Notes under the pieces: generated by a model
Databases searched by the model: none
What the model was told of the DNA's origin: nothing
The model's input: only the letters and a program-made list of their open reading frames with translations
Assembly (NCBI GenBank): GCA_003249645.1
Contig: QKIH01000004.1
Span: 27,394 to 91,393 of the forward strand
DNA: 64,000 bases
Reading direction: 5' to 3'
DNA from: Desulfobulbaceae bacterium
GTDB taxonomy: Bacteria; Desulfobacterota; Desulfobulbia; Desulfobulbales; Desulfocapsaceae
Program-made: the position numbers and the translations under genes
Shown: positions 42,388 to 53,448 of the stretch, piece by piece
Layout of the letters: each line of letters starts with the position of its first letter
Numbering within the stretch: the first letter of the stretch is position 1

Positions 42388-43374
42388 TTAGCCAAGGGTG
42401 CTGAGCAACTCGTAAGACGCCTGTCGGCCGAAACCATTGAGTCGGATGCGATATTGGCTGTCGGCCTCTTTAAAGATTTCCAGCAGGGCGAACTGGTTGT
42501 CAATGGTGGTATCAAACCCTTCTTTTTTGCTGGTGGCCATCCATGGACGGAAATCACTGACGCCGACATTTCCATGCATAACGATATAATGAATGCCCTT
42601 GATGTTTGAGTATCCGCCAGCGTGATCGTGGCCGGAGAATACAGCAAGCACCTTGCCGGACTCTTCGAATATTTCTCTGACGACAGAAGCATTTTTTATG
42701 TTGTGATCCTGATCATCAATACGATCAAGGGTCTGGTGAGAAAAAATAACGACTGGCGAAGAGGTGGCTGCAAGGTCTTTTTTCAGCCATTCAAGCTCGT
42801 GCGGCGGAACGCAGGTGTCTTTCCAGGTCCAGAAGGTGTCTTCCGGTGTGTTCATGTCGTAAGGTCTGTAGGGGCTTGCCGGGGTGTATCCTGCATCAAG
42901 CACGACAAAATGAACACCATTAGAATCCCATGAAAAGTATGTCTGTCCTTTTTCAATACCTGTGTTGTGGATCGCATTGAGAAAGAAATCGCGGGTCAGG
43001 TTGTCAAATTCATGGTTGCCTAGTACGTGATAATGACCCGGATAAGATGCAAAAATTGACTCGATCTGCGAAAGATTTTCAGCCGGATCGGTTTCCGGAG
43101 ACAGGGTGTCAACGAAATCGCCGAGTTCAATAACAAAGGCAGGTTTTTTCTCCTCCATGGCAGAAATGAAATGCTGCATTTTAGAGTGTGCTGCAGAATA
43201 TTTACGGGTTTCTGTATCATCCTTGGTGGTGTGGTGCATATCGGTTATGATTCCTGCACTGACCATGGGTTTTACCTCCGAACTTTTCCCCTGTTTCGGA
43301 AGTGCAAGTCCGGCTGCCAGAACCAGACCGGTTGCTGCGGTAGTACCGAGAAATTTACGACGATCAATATTCAT
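42388..43374 (-). CDS. Metallophosphoesterase with Tat-like signal
   Basis: DRRKFLGTTAATGLVLAAG; IITDMHH, ELGDFVDT, LGNHEFD, FSGHDHAGGY. Confidence 0.88.
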   Translation of the reverse strand: MNIDRRKFLGTTAATGLVLAAGLALPKQGKSSEVKPMVSAGIITDMHHTTKDDTETRKYSAAHSKMQHFISAMEEKKPAFVIELGDFVDTLSPETDPAENLSQIESIFASYPGHYHVLGNHEFDNLTRDFFLNAIHNTGIEKGQTYFSWDSNGVHFVVLDAGYTPASPYRPYDMNTPEDTFWTWKDTCVPPHELEWLKKDLAATSSPVVIFSHQTLDRIDDQDHNIKNASVVREIFEESGKVLAVFSGHDHAGGYSNIKGIHYIVMHGNVGVSDFRPWMATSKKEGFDTTIDNQFALLEIFKEADSQYRIRLNGFGRQASYELLSTLG

Positions 43375-43794
43375 TGATATCTCCTAGTTTTGATTAAAAT
43401 GGGTAAGACCCTTTCAGCTTTTTCCACTTTTGATGTTGTGACGACTTCTCAATCAGCGATGGTATAATGATCTGTTAAGATTAGAGTTTTGTTGTGAGGA
43501 GGATATTTTTTGATCAGTCTTTTCTCAGGTTGGCAAATAGATACATAATATAAAGAAAACATGGGGGCTGTCTGCACGATTTTTTCCCAATAATTGCAAA
43601 TTTGTGTGAGCTGAAGTAATCAGCATATGTGTATTTTAATTTTATTTTTCGTAAAAAGTGTTGAAAAACGGACAAGCTGTTCAATAGTAAATCAAGTGTA
43701 CGGTTTTGTATTCACCTAAGCACGATAAACGGGATATGGACCTTATGCAGAAAATGTTCTGCGAGGTATTAAACCTTCAAGGAGGAACCTGCTC

Positions 43795-45336
43795 ATGAGA
43801 ATTGTTGTTCCAAAGGAGCGCGATGAATTAGAATTCCGCGTTGCTGCTGTTCCGGACAGTGTGAAAAAGCTGATCAAACTGGGTTTCCAGGTCAGCATCG
43901 AAGCTGGAGCTGGATCTGCAGCGAGTTTTACTGATGATGCTTACAGAGAGGCAGGTGCTGATGTTGTTGCAGAGCAGCAGGAACTGTATGCCCAGGCCGA
44001 TATAATTTTAAAAGTTCTTGCCCTGACTGCTGATGAGATTGAGCTGGTTAAACCGGGAACAACGGTTGTCAGTTTTGTCTGGCCGGCTCAGAATGAAGAT
44101 TTTCTGAAGAGCTGCAAAGAAAAAAATATAAACCTGCTGGCAATTGATTCCGTTCCGCGAATCTCAAGGGCCCAGAAAATGGATGCCCTCTCTTCCATGG
44201 CAAACATTGCCGGTTACCGGGCCGTCGTTGAGGCAGCCCATCACTTCGGCCGCTTTCTTACCGGCCAGATCACGGCAGCCGGTAAAATCCCGCCTGCCAA
44301 AGTACTTGTAATCGGAGCCGGTGTTGCAGGCCTTGCTGCTATCGGTACCGCTAAAAGCATGGGTGCTGTTGTCAGCGCATTTGATACCAGGCCTGAGGTT
44401 AAAGAGCAGGTCGAATCCATGGGCGGCAGTTTCCTCACCGTTGAAATAGAAGAAGACGGTGCAGGAGGCGGCGGGTATGCCAAGGTCATGTCCAAAGAGT
44501 TTATCGACGCTGAGATGGCCCTTTTCAGAGAGCAGGCCAAGGATGTCGATATCGTTATCACTACGGCACTGATTCCGGGTCGTCCGGCACCCAAGCTCTG
44601 GCTTGAAGACATGGTCAAGACCATGAAAGAGGGCGGCGTTGTGGTTGATCTTGCCGGTGAACAGGGTGGCAACTGTGACCTGACAGTGCCCGGAGAGGTC
44701 GTCGTGAAAGAGGGCGTGACCATTATCGGTTACACCAACCTGCCGTCACGTCTGCCAACCCAGTCTTCCACGCTGTATGCCACCAACCTTGTGCATCTCC
44801 TCACCGACATGACGCCCGGAAAAGATGGCAAACTGACCATAGATATGGACGATGTGGTTATTCGGGGTGCTACGGTAGTAAAGGATGGTGCGGTCACTTT
44901 CCCGCCGCCGAAAGTTGAAGTGTCCGCCCAGCCGCAACAGGCTAAAGCCGAACCTGCCATGCCGGTGACAAAGCCTGAGAAAAAGAAAAAATCCACCCTG
45001 CAGATCATGGCGTACTGGGCCGTTGCAGCTGTTGTCCTGCTTGGTCTGGGAAATGTTGCTCCGCCGGAATTTGTCTCTCACTTTACGGTCTTTGTGCTGG
45101 CTGTCTTTATCGGCTGGCAGGTTGTCTGGAATGTCACCCATGCGCTTCATACCCCGCTGATGAGTGTTACCAACGCCATCTCCGGCATTATCATTGTCGG
45201 TGCTCTGCTGCAGGTCAGTGGTTCCGGTTCCGGATTAATTACCCTGATGGCCTTTGTGAGCATCCTGGTCGCAACCATTAACATAGTCGGCGGGTTCTTC
45301 GTAACCCATCGTATGCTGAAAATGTTCCGCAAATAG
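43795..45336 (+). CDS. pntA: NAD(P) transhydrogenase subunit alpha
   Basis: [58 protein letters not shown]-terminal TM region. Confidence 0.96.
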   Translation: MRIVVPKERDELEFRVAAVPDSVKKLIKLGFQVSIEAGAGSAASFTDDAYREAGADVVAEQQELYAQADIILKVLALTADEIELVKPGTTVVSFVWPAQNEDFLKSCKEKNINLLAIDSVPRISRAQKMDALSSMANIAGYRAVVEAAHHFGRFLTGQITAAGKIPPAKVLVIGAGVAGLAAIGTAKSMGAVVSAFDTRPEVKEQVESMGGSFLTVEIEEDGAGGGGYAKVMSKEFIDAEMALFREQAKDVDIVITTALIPGRPAPKLWLEDMVKTMKEGGVVVDLAGEQGGNCDLTVPGEVVVKEGVTIIGYTNLPSRLPTQSSTLYATNLVHLLTDMTPGKDGKLTIDMDDVVIRGATVVKDGAVTFPPPKVEVSAQPQQAKAEPAMPVTKPEKKKKSTLQIMAYWAVAAVVLLGLGNVAPPEFVSHFTVFVLAVFIGWQVVWNVTHALHTPLMSVTNAISGIIIVGALLQVSGSGSGLITLMAFVSILVATINIVGGFFVTHRMLKMFRK

Positions 45337-45350
45337 GGGGAGGAGAAATT

Positions 45351-46748
45351 ATGAGTGGTGTAATTACTATGGCTTACCTGCTTGCGGCGGTGATGTTCAT
45401 TCTTTCCTTAAGCGGATTGAGCTCGCAGGAAACAGCCCAGCGTGGAAATCTTTATGGAATGGTCGGCATGGCGCTGGCGATTCTTGCCACCATCGGCAGC
45501 GCACTTGTCGGGGCCTATACGGTTTTGATTATTGCGATGATTATCGGTTCCGGCATCGGTCTCTATCTTGCCTCACGGGTTGAGATGACGGCCATGCCTC
45601 AACTGGTTGCCATGCTGCACAGTTTTGTCGGACTGGCTGCCGTTCTTATCGGTTGGGGCGGATACCTCGATCCGCGCATTCAGCTTGAAGGTGCGGCCCA
45701 TATTATTCATAACACGGAAATTTATCTCGGCATCTTCATCGGTGCGATTACATTAACCGGGTCAATTGTTGCCTTTGGAAAACTGCAGGGCAAGATCAGT
45801 GGACGGCCGCTTATGCTGCCTGGTCGTCATTGGCTGAATCTGGGGGCGCTTATTATAACCGCACTCTTCGGGCTTCTCTTTGTCGGCAAGCACCATTCAG
45901 GCTCAGCGACTTTCCTGCTGCTGGTGATGACCATCATTGCACTGCTGGTCGGCATTCATCTGGTGGCCGCCATCGGTGGTGCTGATATGCCGGTTGTTAT
46001 TTCCATGCTCAACTCCTATTCGGGCTGGGCGGCTTCTGCTACCGGATTCATGCTCGGCAACGATCTGCTTATTGTAACCGGCGCTTTGGTCGGCTCTTCC
46101 GGTGCTATTCTTTCCTATATTATGTGTAAGGGAATGAACCGGTCGTTTATCAGTGTTATTGCAGGCGGCTTCGGTTCAGATGGCGGCTCTGCCGCTGAGG
46201 GTGACGATGTGCCGGAAGGTGAGCCCACTCCGACCAGTCATGAAGAGGTGGCCAGTGAGCTTGCCGAGGCGAAAAGTGTCATCATTGTTCCTGGCTTCGG
46301 CATGGCAGTGGCCCACGCACAGCAGGCGGTCAGTGAGATGACCGACAACCTCAGAAAGAAAGGTATCGAGGTGCGTTTCGGTATTCATCCCGTTGCAGGC
46401 CGTCTGCCGGGACATATGAATGTATTGCTGGCTGAGGCCAATGTCTCTTATGATATCGTTCTTGAGATGGACGAGATCAACGAGGATTTTCCGGAAACCG
46501 ATGTAGCACTGGTTATCGGGGCCAATGATACCGTTAATCCGGATGCGGTTGAGCGGCCAAATTCGCCGATTGCCGGTATGCCGGTTCTTGAAGTTTGGAA
46601 GGCGAGACGCTGCGTGGTTATGAAACGCTCCATGGGCTCGGGATATGCCGGTGTGGCGAACCCGCTTTTTGTCAAAGAGAATACCCGTATGCTTTTCGGT
46701 GACGCCAAAGAAAGCGTACAGGAAATCATCCGTCATCTGCCGAAATAA
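45351..46748 (+). CDS. pntB: NAD(P) transhydrogenase subunit beta
   Basis: [77 protein letters not shown]. Confidence 0.97.
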   Translation: MSGVITMAYLLAAVMFILSLSGLSSQETAQRGNLYGMVGMALAILATIGSALVGAYTVLIIAMIIGSGIGLYLASRVEMTAMPQLVAMLHSFVGLAAVLIGWGGYLDPRIQLEGAAHIIHNTEIYLGIFIGAITLTGSIVAFGKLQGKISGRPLMLPGRHWLNLGALIITALFGLLFVGKHHSGSATFLLLVMTIIALLVGIHLVAAIGGADMPVVISMLNSYSGWAASATGFMLGNDLLIVTGALVGSSGAILSYIMCKGMNRSFISVIAGGFGSDGGSAAEGDDVPEGEPTPTSHEEVASELAEAKSVIIVPGFGMAVAHAQQAVSEMTDNLRKKGIEVRFGIHPVAGRLPGHMNVLLAEANVSYDIVLEMDEINEDFPETDVALVIGANDTVNPDAVERPNSPIAGMPVLEVWKARRCVVMKRSMGSGYAGVANPLFVKENTRMLFGDAKESVQEIIRHLPK

Positions 46749-46769
46749 TTCTTTCGCTGCAACCAATCT

Positions 46770-46797
46770 GCTCCTGTCTACTCAAACAGACAGGAGC
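46770..46797 (+). terminator. Hairpin after pntB
   Basis: GCTCCTGTCT-actcaaac-AGACAGGAGC; no strong T-tract. Confidence 0.45.
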
Positions 46798-47079
46798 ATG
46801 TCAGCTCCTTTTGTGCCCCTGTTTCCTTCCCTGTAAAATGCCGTGTTTTCGATTTGTTAAAAACGTTCGTCATCATTTCTTACAGGTTGATGTTTCGATG
46901 TAATTGCCTCGAAATATACGTGGAAGACCGTCTGGGCAATGATGCGTCAAGCCTGACAGATCGAAAGGATGACTGATTTGCATATTCCTGACATATTTTG
47001 GTAAGCTTGTAAAAATGTTTTAATTGCAGTTCGTGTTCTGGGGAATAGAACAATAAAAGCAATTGAACTGGATCTGAAT

Positions 47080-48570
47080 ATGTCAAAGTCGAGTACGAAG
47101 AACATTCTGGTTGTCGATAATAACCCGGTGATCATCAAGCTAATGACCGAATTACTGGAAAATTACGGTCATGCTGTTCGTTCTGCCGGAGATGTATTCG
47201 ACTGTCTTGATATGTTCTCTCAATGGGTTCCCGATATTATCTTTGTCGACCTGATTATGCCGAAGATCGGTGGTGAAGATCTGTGCCGGATTATTCGAGG
47301 CCGTTCCGAACTAAAACAGTGCTATCTCGTGATCGTTTCAGCAGCTGTGCTTGAACAAAAAGAAGATATGCTGAAATACGGTGCCGATGAATATATTGCT
47401 AAAGGTCCTTTCAAAGAAATGTCCGGGCATGTTCTGCAGGCAGTCAAAAATTGCGGACAACGAAAATCAGGCTCTGGACATACCATTAAAGGAGCGGAAG
47501 ATCTTCATCCTCGTCAGGTAACCCGTGAACTTCTTGAACAGAATGATCACTTCAGAATAATCCTCAACTCCATTTCCCAGGGAATAATCGAGGTTGATGA
47601 GAACCGGATTGTTTTTGTCAACTCCCGTGCAGGTATGCTGGTGGGCCGAAGCAGGGAACAGATGCTCGGTTATGATTACCGGCATGTGCTACCGTCTTCC
47701 CTTCTGCAGGTGCTCTCTGCAGTTGATGATCCGGAGGAATATTTTCCTTTCACAGTGAATCAGCCGGCAATCCGGATGAATGAGAGGCAGGTGGTAATTG
47801 AGACCTTCAACTCACCGAAAGAGGGCAGCACGATTATTATGCTTACCGATGTAACTGAGCGCAAAAAAATGGAATCGGTAATGGAGGCAACCAATCTTAA
47901 TGAGAATCTGGGCTTCATTTTCTCCGGCATCCGCCATGAGATAGGCAATCCGATCAACTCCATAAAAATGGCTTTGAGTGTGCTGCAGCGAAACCTGCAA
48001 ACCTATGACCTTGAAACAATAGATGATTTTGTTTCGCGCTCGCTGGATGAAGTGGTCAGAATTGAATATCTTCTGACTGCATTGAAAAATTACAGTCTTT
48101 TTGAAACGCCTATTACAGAAAAACTGTCTGTATCTGAGTTCATAAATAACTTCATGAGCCTGGTTCGAAGTGATCTGAACCAGAAAAACATCGATATTGA
48201 GATAGACGTAAACGACAGGGATCTCACGGTTTTGGCAGACAGCCGTGCTCTTTATCATGTCATGCTCAACCTGATTACCAATGCCGCTGACGCCATACAG
48301 GATATGGATGCAGGAAAGGTCACTATAGAGGCAAGAAGAAATGAGAGAAGAGTCGAGATCAGAGTCGTTGATAACGGCAAGGGCATCTTACCAGACGATC
48401 AAAAATATCTCTTCCAGCCATTTTTTACCTCGAAGGCCAAGGGAACAGGGCTTGGCTTGGTAAATGTCAGAAAAATGCTTGTTGCCATGAACGGCAGCGT
48501 CGAGCTGATGAGTTATCCAGGACACGGCACTACTGTCTCCGTCAAACTGCCCGGAGCGGAACATGCGTAA
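47080..48570 (+). CDS. Receiver-PAS-histidine kinase
   Basis: REC ILVVDNN...IIFVDLIMP; H-box GIRHEIGNPINSIKMAL; DNGKGILPDDQKYLFQPFFTSKAKGTGLGL. Confidence 0.93.
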   Translation: MSKSSTKNILVVDNNPVIIKLMTELLENYGHAVRSAGDVFDCLDMFSQWVPDIIFVDLIMPKIGGEDLCRIIRGRSELKQCYLVIVSAAVLEQKEDMLKYGADEYIAKGPFKEMSGHVLQAVKNCGQRKSGSGHTIKGAEDLHPRQVTRELLEQNDHFRIILNSISQGIIEVDENRIVFVNSRAGMLVGRSREQMLGYDYRHVLPSSLLQVLSAVDDPEEYFPFTVNQPAIRMNERQVVIETFNSPKEGSTIIMLTDVTERKKMESVMEATNLNENLGFIFSGIRHEIGNPINSIKMALSVLQRNLQTYDLETIDDFVSRSLDEVVRIEYLLTALKNYSLFETPITEKLSVSEFINNFMSLVRSDLNQKNIDIEIDVNDRDLTVLADSRALYHVMLNLITNAADAIQDMDAGKVTIEARRNERRVEIRVVDNGKGILPDDQKYLFQPFFTSKAKGTGLGLVNVRKMLVAMNGSVELMSYPGHGTTVSVKLPGAEHA

Positions 48571-49951
48571 TTCAAGATCAAGCCTGCTGATAATTGATGA
48601 TGACCGTCTGTTCTGTGATTCGATAGCAAGGTATTTTGCAGATTCATTCTTTAATGTGATCTCCTGTTATAACGGGCTGGAAGGGATCGAAAAATGCAAA
48701 AAGCACAAGGTTGATGTTATTCTGCTTGATCAACAGCTACCGGATGCAACTGGAATGGAGCTCTGCGGCAATCTGCTTGAGATAAACGAGCAGGCCAAGA
48801 TTATTTTTATAACAGCATTTCCGAGTTTCAGGCATGCTGTGCAGGCCTTGCGTAACGGGGCATATGATTATCTCTCGAAGCCTTTTGAGCTTGAAGAGCT
48901 TGAACTTGCAGTCAAACGTGCCTTCAGAACCGTTGAACTCGAGCATTTGGAGGAGTTGCAGCAGTACCACAACAAGAGGGAATCGAATGAAAATGTCCTG
49001 ATCGGCAGAGACAACGGCCTGGAAAAGATCGATCATTTGATTAATCTGGCGGCAGCTAACAATGCCCCGGTCTTGATAACCGGTGAAACAGGAACCGGCA
49101 AAACAGTGGTTGCTAAAGCCATTCATTACCGGCAGCCTCATATCAAGGGGGCTTTTGTATCCATCAATTGTGCAGCCCTGCCGGAAACCCTGATCGAATC
49201 TGAGTTCTTCGGTCATGAAAAGGGGGCATTTACAGGTGCTGATGTCCAGAAGAAAGGCCTTTTTGAGATGGCTGCCGGCGGGACGCTGTTTCTTGATGAA
49301 ATCGGTGAGCTGCCTATGCATCTCCAGGCCAAATTACTTGGTGTGCTCGATGACGGCAGGTTCAGAAGAATCGGCGGGCAATCGTATCTTCAGGCCAATG
49401 TCCGTGTCATTGCGGCAACCAATGTTGATCTCCAGGCAGCCATTGGTAAAAAAGAGTTTCGTGAAGACCTCTATTACAGGATGAGTGTCATGCACATGCA
49501 TCTTCCTCCGCTTCGTGAGAGAGCCGGCGATATTGAAGAGCTTTGCCGTTTTTTTCTTGCAGGAGCGGCCCCGGACCAGCGGCTAAGGATTCCTGCAGAA
49601 GAGCTTACAGTATTGCGTTCTTACAGCTGGCCCGGCAACGTTCGTGAATTGAAAAACATAATCGAACGAGCTGTTATCCTCAGATCTGGAAATGGTATTT
49701 ATCCCTCATCGCTTCTTGTGTCTGACAATATGCATGAAGCCTCGGACAGGGTATGTTCTCTGGGGTTTACACTGTCCGGCAGCAGTGCTCAATCCGTCTC
49801 TTTGTCAGAGGTGGAAAAAAAACATATTTGCCAGACCCTCGATTCTCTCCAATATAATCATACTCAGGCTGCAAAAGTTCTTGGCATTGCCCGATCAACA
49901 TTACTGCGTAAAATACAGCAGTATGATATTCAATCCGGTGTCTCAAAATAG
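48563..49951 (+). CDS. NtrC-family sigma-54-dependent response regulator
   Basis: [10 protein letters not shown]...[41 protein letters not shown]-terminal Fis-type HTH. Confidence 0.95.
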   Translation: MRNSRSSLLIIDDDRLFCDSIARYFADSFFNVISCYNGLEGIEKCKKHKVDVILLDQQLPDATGMELCGNLLEINEQAKIIFITAFPSFRHAVQALRNGAYDYLSKPFELEELELAVKRAFRTVELEHLEELQQYHNKRESNENVLIGRDNGLEKIDHLINLAAANNAPVLITGETGTGKTVVAKAIHYRQPHIKGAFVSINCAALPETLIESEFFGHEKGAFTGADVQKKGLFEMAAGGTLFLDEIGELPMHLQAKLLGVLDDGRFRRIGGQSYLQANVRVIAATNVDLQAAIGKKEFREDLYYRMSVMHMHLPPLRERAGDIEELCRFFLAGAAPDQRLRIPAEELTVLRSYSWPGNVRELKNIIERAVILRSGNGIYPSSLLVSDNMHEASDRVCSLGFTLSGSSAQSVSLSEVEKKHICQTLDSLQYNHTQAAKVLGIARSTLLRKIQQYDIQSGVSK

Positions 49952-50071
49952 GACACTGCCCGAAAGCGAGTCATCTCAAAATGCTACACTTGATTGATAT
50001 GTAAATCTAACTGTTTCCTAACTAATCGAATGCATTGATTTAATCAAAAATAATATTTTTGTGCTTATGCC

Positions 50072-50086
50072 TGGCACGAAATATGC
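50072..50086 (+). promoter_or_regulatory. Putative sigma-54 promoter
   Basis: TGGCAC-gaaat-ATGC; GG(-24)/GC(-12) separated by 10 nt; 53 nt upstream of the next CDS. Confidence 0.7.
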
Positions 50087-50138
50087 CTAAGTAAAAGACA
50101 GGTGACGAACGGAGTTAAATCTTGGCGAAGGGTTACGT

Positions 50139-51380
50139 ATGAAGCAGGTGCTCATAGTTGATGACGAAGTCAGTTTGCTCAAAAGTATCGAGGTCGGCCT
50201 GAAAAACTACCGTGATCAGTTCGGGGTATTAACGGCCCATAACGGCAGAGAGGCCGTTGATGTGCTCCGATCCAATCCGGTCGATCTGGTCATTTCTGAT
50301 CTGCGCATGCCTGAGATGGACGGCTTCGAGCTGCTGGCGATTATTTCTGCTGCCTATCCCTTTCTTCCGGCAATTGTCATGACAGCTTTTGCAACACCTG
50401 ACATCGAAGAGAGACTTAATTTTGCAGGCTCTTATCGACTGCTGGAAAAACCGCTGGATTTTGAAAAACTGGCAGAGGCGATAACTGAAGGTCTGCAGCA
50501 GGAAAGCAAAGACGGTTCTGTCGCAGGATTTTCATTGGAAAATTTTCTGCAGCTTCTAGCAATGGAGAAAAAGACAAGTCTGCTTTATGTGAAAGGCGAG
50601 GGCAGAGATGGCTATATCTTTCTTGATCGAGGGGAGATCAGAGCCGTTATTTCCGGAGAGTTGAAAGGTGAAGAGGCCTTTTATGCCCTTCTGGGGTGCG
50701 GCTCTGTACAGCTTACCTTTAAAAAACTGCCGAAAAAGAAAGTTGTACGAATGATTAATAAGCCTCTGATGACCCTGCTGGTTGAGGGTATGCAGAGAAT
50801 TGATGAATACCGTGAAGCGTGTGAAAACCTTAACCGGGAAACGCAGCAGGATGAGATGATCGAAGGGATGCCTGCCGAGTTACCTGATGAGCAGGCATTT
50901 GAAACCGGGCAGCAGGAAGCAGTGGAACCTACAGCGGGAGATGATCCTGATGTATCTGACAAACCTATTATCATAGGAGATGACAAAATGGGTAAACTTG
51001 AAGATACCTTAAACAAACTGGTTGACGTAGATGGTTTTCTGGCAGCGGGCATCTTTTCACCGAATGGAGAGATGGTTGCACAGGTAAACAAGACCGACAT
51101 GAAGCTTGCTGAAATCGGCTCAATTGCCAATGATGTTCTGCTTAAAGCGCAAAAGGCAACCGATATTATGGCGGTAGGTAGAGGCAATTCTGTTCATGTC
51201 CAGGCGCCGAAAGCTCATGTTATTGCCCGTTGTCTGAATGAAAATACAGACTTTTCCAATACCGAGGCAGGAAAGGCGCACATCCACATGGTATTGATGC
51301 TTGACCATGATGGTAATCTGGCCATGGGTAAAATGAAGCTTGAGTCGGTAATAGGCGAGGTTGCAGGGTCGTTCAGATAA
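50139..51380 (+). CDS. Response regulator with DUF4388-like and C-terminal DUF2173/roadblock-like domain
   Basis: VLIVDDEVSLLKSI...VISDLRMPEMDGFEL; FSLENFLQLLAMEKKTSLLYVKGEG...GYIFLDRGEIRAV; MGKLEDTLNKLVDVDGFLAAGIFSPNGEMVAQV. Confidence 0.85.
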   Translation: MKQVLIVDDEVSLLKSIEVGLKNYRDQFGVLTAHNGREAVDVLRSNPVDLVISDLRMPEMDGFELLAIISAAYPFLPAIVMTAFATPDIEERLNFAGSYRLLEKPLDFEKLAEAITEGLQQESKDGSVAGFSLENFLQLLAMEKKTSLLYVKGEGRDGYIFLDRGEIRAVISGELKGEEAFYALLGCGSVQLTFKKLPKKKVVRMINKPLMTLLVEGMQRIDEYREACENLNRETQQDEMIEGMPAELPDEQAFETGQQEAVEPTAGDDPDVSDKPIIIGDDKMGKLEDTLNKLVDVDGFLAAGIFSPNGEMVAQVNKTDMKLAEIGSIANDVLLKAQKATDIMAVGRGNSVHVQAPKAHVIARCLNENTDFSNTEAGKAHIHMVLMLDHDGNLAMGKMKLESVIGEVAGSFR

Positions 51381-51472
51381 TTTTTGATGATCTGGTCTGT
51401 TCCTCTCTGAAACATGATGAGCGGAGAGGAACGGCTGATCTGTAGGCTTTTCGATAACTGTTAAGGAGCACT

Positions 51473-52093
51473 GTGAGCTACCTTATCGATCTTCATATCC
51501 ACTCTAGAAGCTATTCTTCCTGTGCTCAGACACTAGATCCTTACCTAATTGCAGAATCACTTAACCAAAAGGGGCTGCATGGGGCAGTGCTGGCCGAGCA
51601 TGATACCCAATGGGACAGTAAGGCGTTTGCCTCATTACAGCAGCATGATAAGCGTTGTGAGTTTTTTAACGGGATGGAACTTACAACAGCTGGTAATTAT
51701 CATCTTGTTTTATTGGGCCTGAACGATGATTCAAAGATCAAAAAAGGAATGGACGCTCTAGAGGCTATCAAAAATGTTCACCGGCAGGGTGGGGCGGTCA
51801 TTCTTGCTCATCCCTTTCGCACCGGTGTCCCACCCCTTGTCGTGCTTGAAAAAATTGATGCAATGGAGCTTGGCAGTACCTCGTTTAATGAAAAGGAATC
51901 ACGGTTGAGTACTCTGGTGGCAGGGGAGTTGGGCAAACCTCTGGTCGGCAGCAGTGATGCCCATGCCTTGGAAAGAGTGGGCTGGGGCTACACAGAATTC
52001 CCGTTCAGACCGGAAGATGAATCGCATCTATGCGAAATGATAAAGAGCGGATTGGGTATACCCGTTTTGCCCAACCCTTTCATCCGGGATTGA
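51473..52093 (+). CDS. PHP-domain metal-dependent phosphoesterase
   Basis: IDLHIHSRSYSSCAQ; AEHDTQW; ILAHPFRTG; GSSDAHALERVGWGYTEF. Confidence 0.88.
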   Translation: MSYLIDLHIHSRSYSSCAQTLDPYLIAESLNQKGLHGAVLAEHDTQWDSKAFASLQQHDKRCEFFNGMELTTAGNYHLVLLGLNDDSKIKKGMDALEAIKNVHRQGGAVILAHPFRTGVPPLVVLEKIDAMELGSTSFNEKESRLSTLVAGELGKPLVGSSDAHALERVGWGYTEFPFRPEDESHLCEMIKSGLGIPVLPNPFIRD

Positions 52094-52097
52094 CATA

Positions 52098-52616
52098 ATG
52101 TTTATCGAACACCTTGATAAAGCATTAGTCCTTGAGAGTCTCATACCTGTACTCGAGGAGTTTGAGGAGAAAATAGTTCCTTCAGAGGTTAAGCTCCTTC
52201 CGCACAACCGGTATGCTGAGATTTATGCATGGATGTATGCATATGAGAAACGACTGAAATATCGTATTGAAGAAATCCTGAAAAACCGTCTCGGCTATGA
52301 TCACGAAAAGACACTCTTCGGGCCGGGAGGGGCTGTTTCTGAGGCCCTGTCAAATGGTTTTGCTCATGGTCATAAAAAGAATGCCGAGCTGCCACTTTAT
52401 ATGTGGGTGGCGGTTTCAATGAGAGGAATCGGCCTGACAATTCAAGACGCCGGTCCCGGATTTGCCTTTGAGAAGATATTTTCCGATTATAAGAAGGGCA
52501 ATGCTTTCTTCCATATAGCCGGTAACGGCTTTTCCTCCATTGCATCCTCAACTGCATTAAAAGCTTCATACTCTGAAGATGGGACGAGATTTGCCCTGCT
52601 TTATCTCTTTGACTGA
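52098..52616 (+). CDS. HATPase_c_2-like (anti-sigma/RsbW-like) ATPase domain protein
   Basis: GAVSEALSNGFAHGHKK; LTIQDAGPGFAFEKI; GNGFSSIASSTA. Confidence 0.7.
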   Translation: MFIEHLDKALVLESLIPVLEEFEEKIVPSEVKLLPHNRYAEIYAWMYAYEKRLKYRIEEILKNRLGYDHEKTLFGPGGAVSEALSNGFAHGHKKNAELPLYMWVAVSMRGIGLTIQDAGPGFAFEKIFSDYKKGNAFFHIAGNGFSSIASSTALKASYSEDGTRFALLYLFD

Positions 52617-52772
52617 GTTTGTCAGTGTAACCCGATAAAAACCTAACACTATATCTCTTTCTATGGGTAGGCTTGCTTTTTTACGAACAGTTCTCATTAT
52701 GTAGAACAATGTCGATTTTAATGATGGAGCAGTTTTTCGTTGTCAATATTCAAAAACAGCATGAGGATATAT

Positions 52773-53330
52773 ATGAGCAATTTGAATATACTGGGGATTT
52801 CAGGAAGCCTGAGAAAGCAGTCCCGCAACAGTGGACTTTTAAGAAAAGTGGCGGAGCTGGTGCCGGAAAACATTTCATTTTCCATTGCCGATCTGCAGCA
52901 GGTTCCATTTTACAATGCTGATATTCCAGCTGACGGGAAACCCGAAGCTGTACTGAAAATATTTGATCAGATGGCAAAAGCGGATGCCTTTATCTTTGCC
53001 TGTCCCGAATACAACTATTCACTCGCACCGGCTTTGAAGAATATTATTGACTGGGCCTCGAGACAACCCGATAATGCTCTGCTGGCAGGTAAGCCTGTGG
53101 CAATAATGGGTGCCGGCGGAGGTATGGGAACCGCGCGTTCCCAGTATCATCTGCGTCAGGTCTGTGTCTTCGTTGATCTCTATCCGCTTAACAAGCCGGA
53201 GTTTTTCTCCAGCGCATTCAGCGAAAGCTACAATGAAGACGGAGACCTTGTCGACGAGCATAAAATTGAGCAGATAAAAGAAATTATCAATGCACTGGCA
53301 CGGTGGTCAAAGACGCTTGCTGTAAAATAG
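52773..53330 (+). CDS. NADPH-dependent FMN reductase-like flavoprotein
   Basis: ILGISGSLRKQSRNSGLLR; FACPEYNYSLAPALKNIIDWASR; GAGGGMGTARSQYHLRQV. Confidence 0.92.
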   Translation: MSNLNILGISGSLRKQSRNSGLLRKVAELVPENISFSIADLQQVPFYNADIPADGKPEAVLKIFDQMAKADAFIFACPEYNYSLAPALKNIIDWASRQPDNALLAGKPVAIMGAGGGMGTARSQYHLRQVCVFVDLYPLNKPEFFSSAFSESYNEDGDLVDEHKIEQIKEIINALARWSKTLAVK

Positions 53331-53448
53331 GTGTCGTCTCGTTTTTCCCGGCAAGCTTGCTTTCAAGAAGCGTTGCTTTGAATATAATGGTAATAACGAG
53401 AACACCTGATGCTGTTTCTTCACTGATCCTTATATTTTTATTGTTGTT

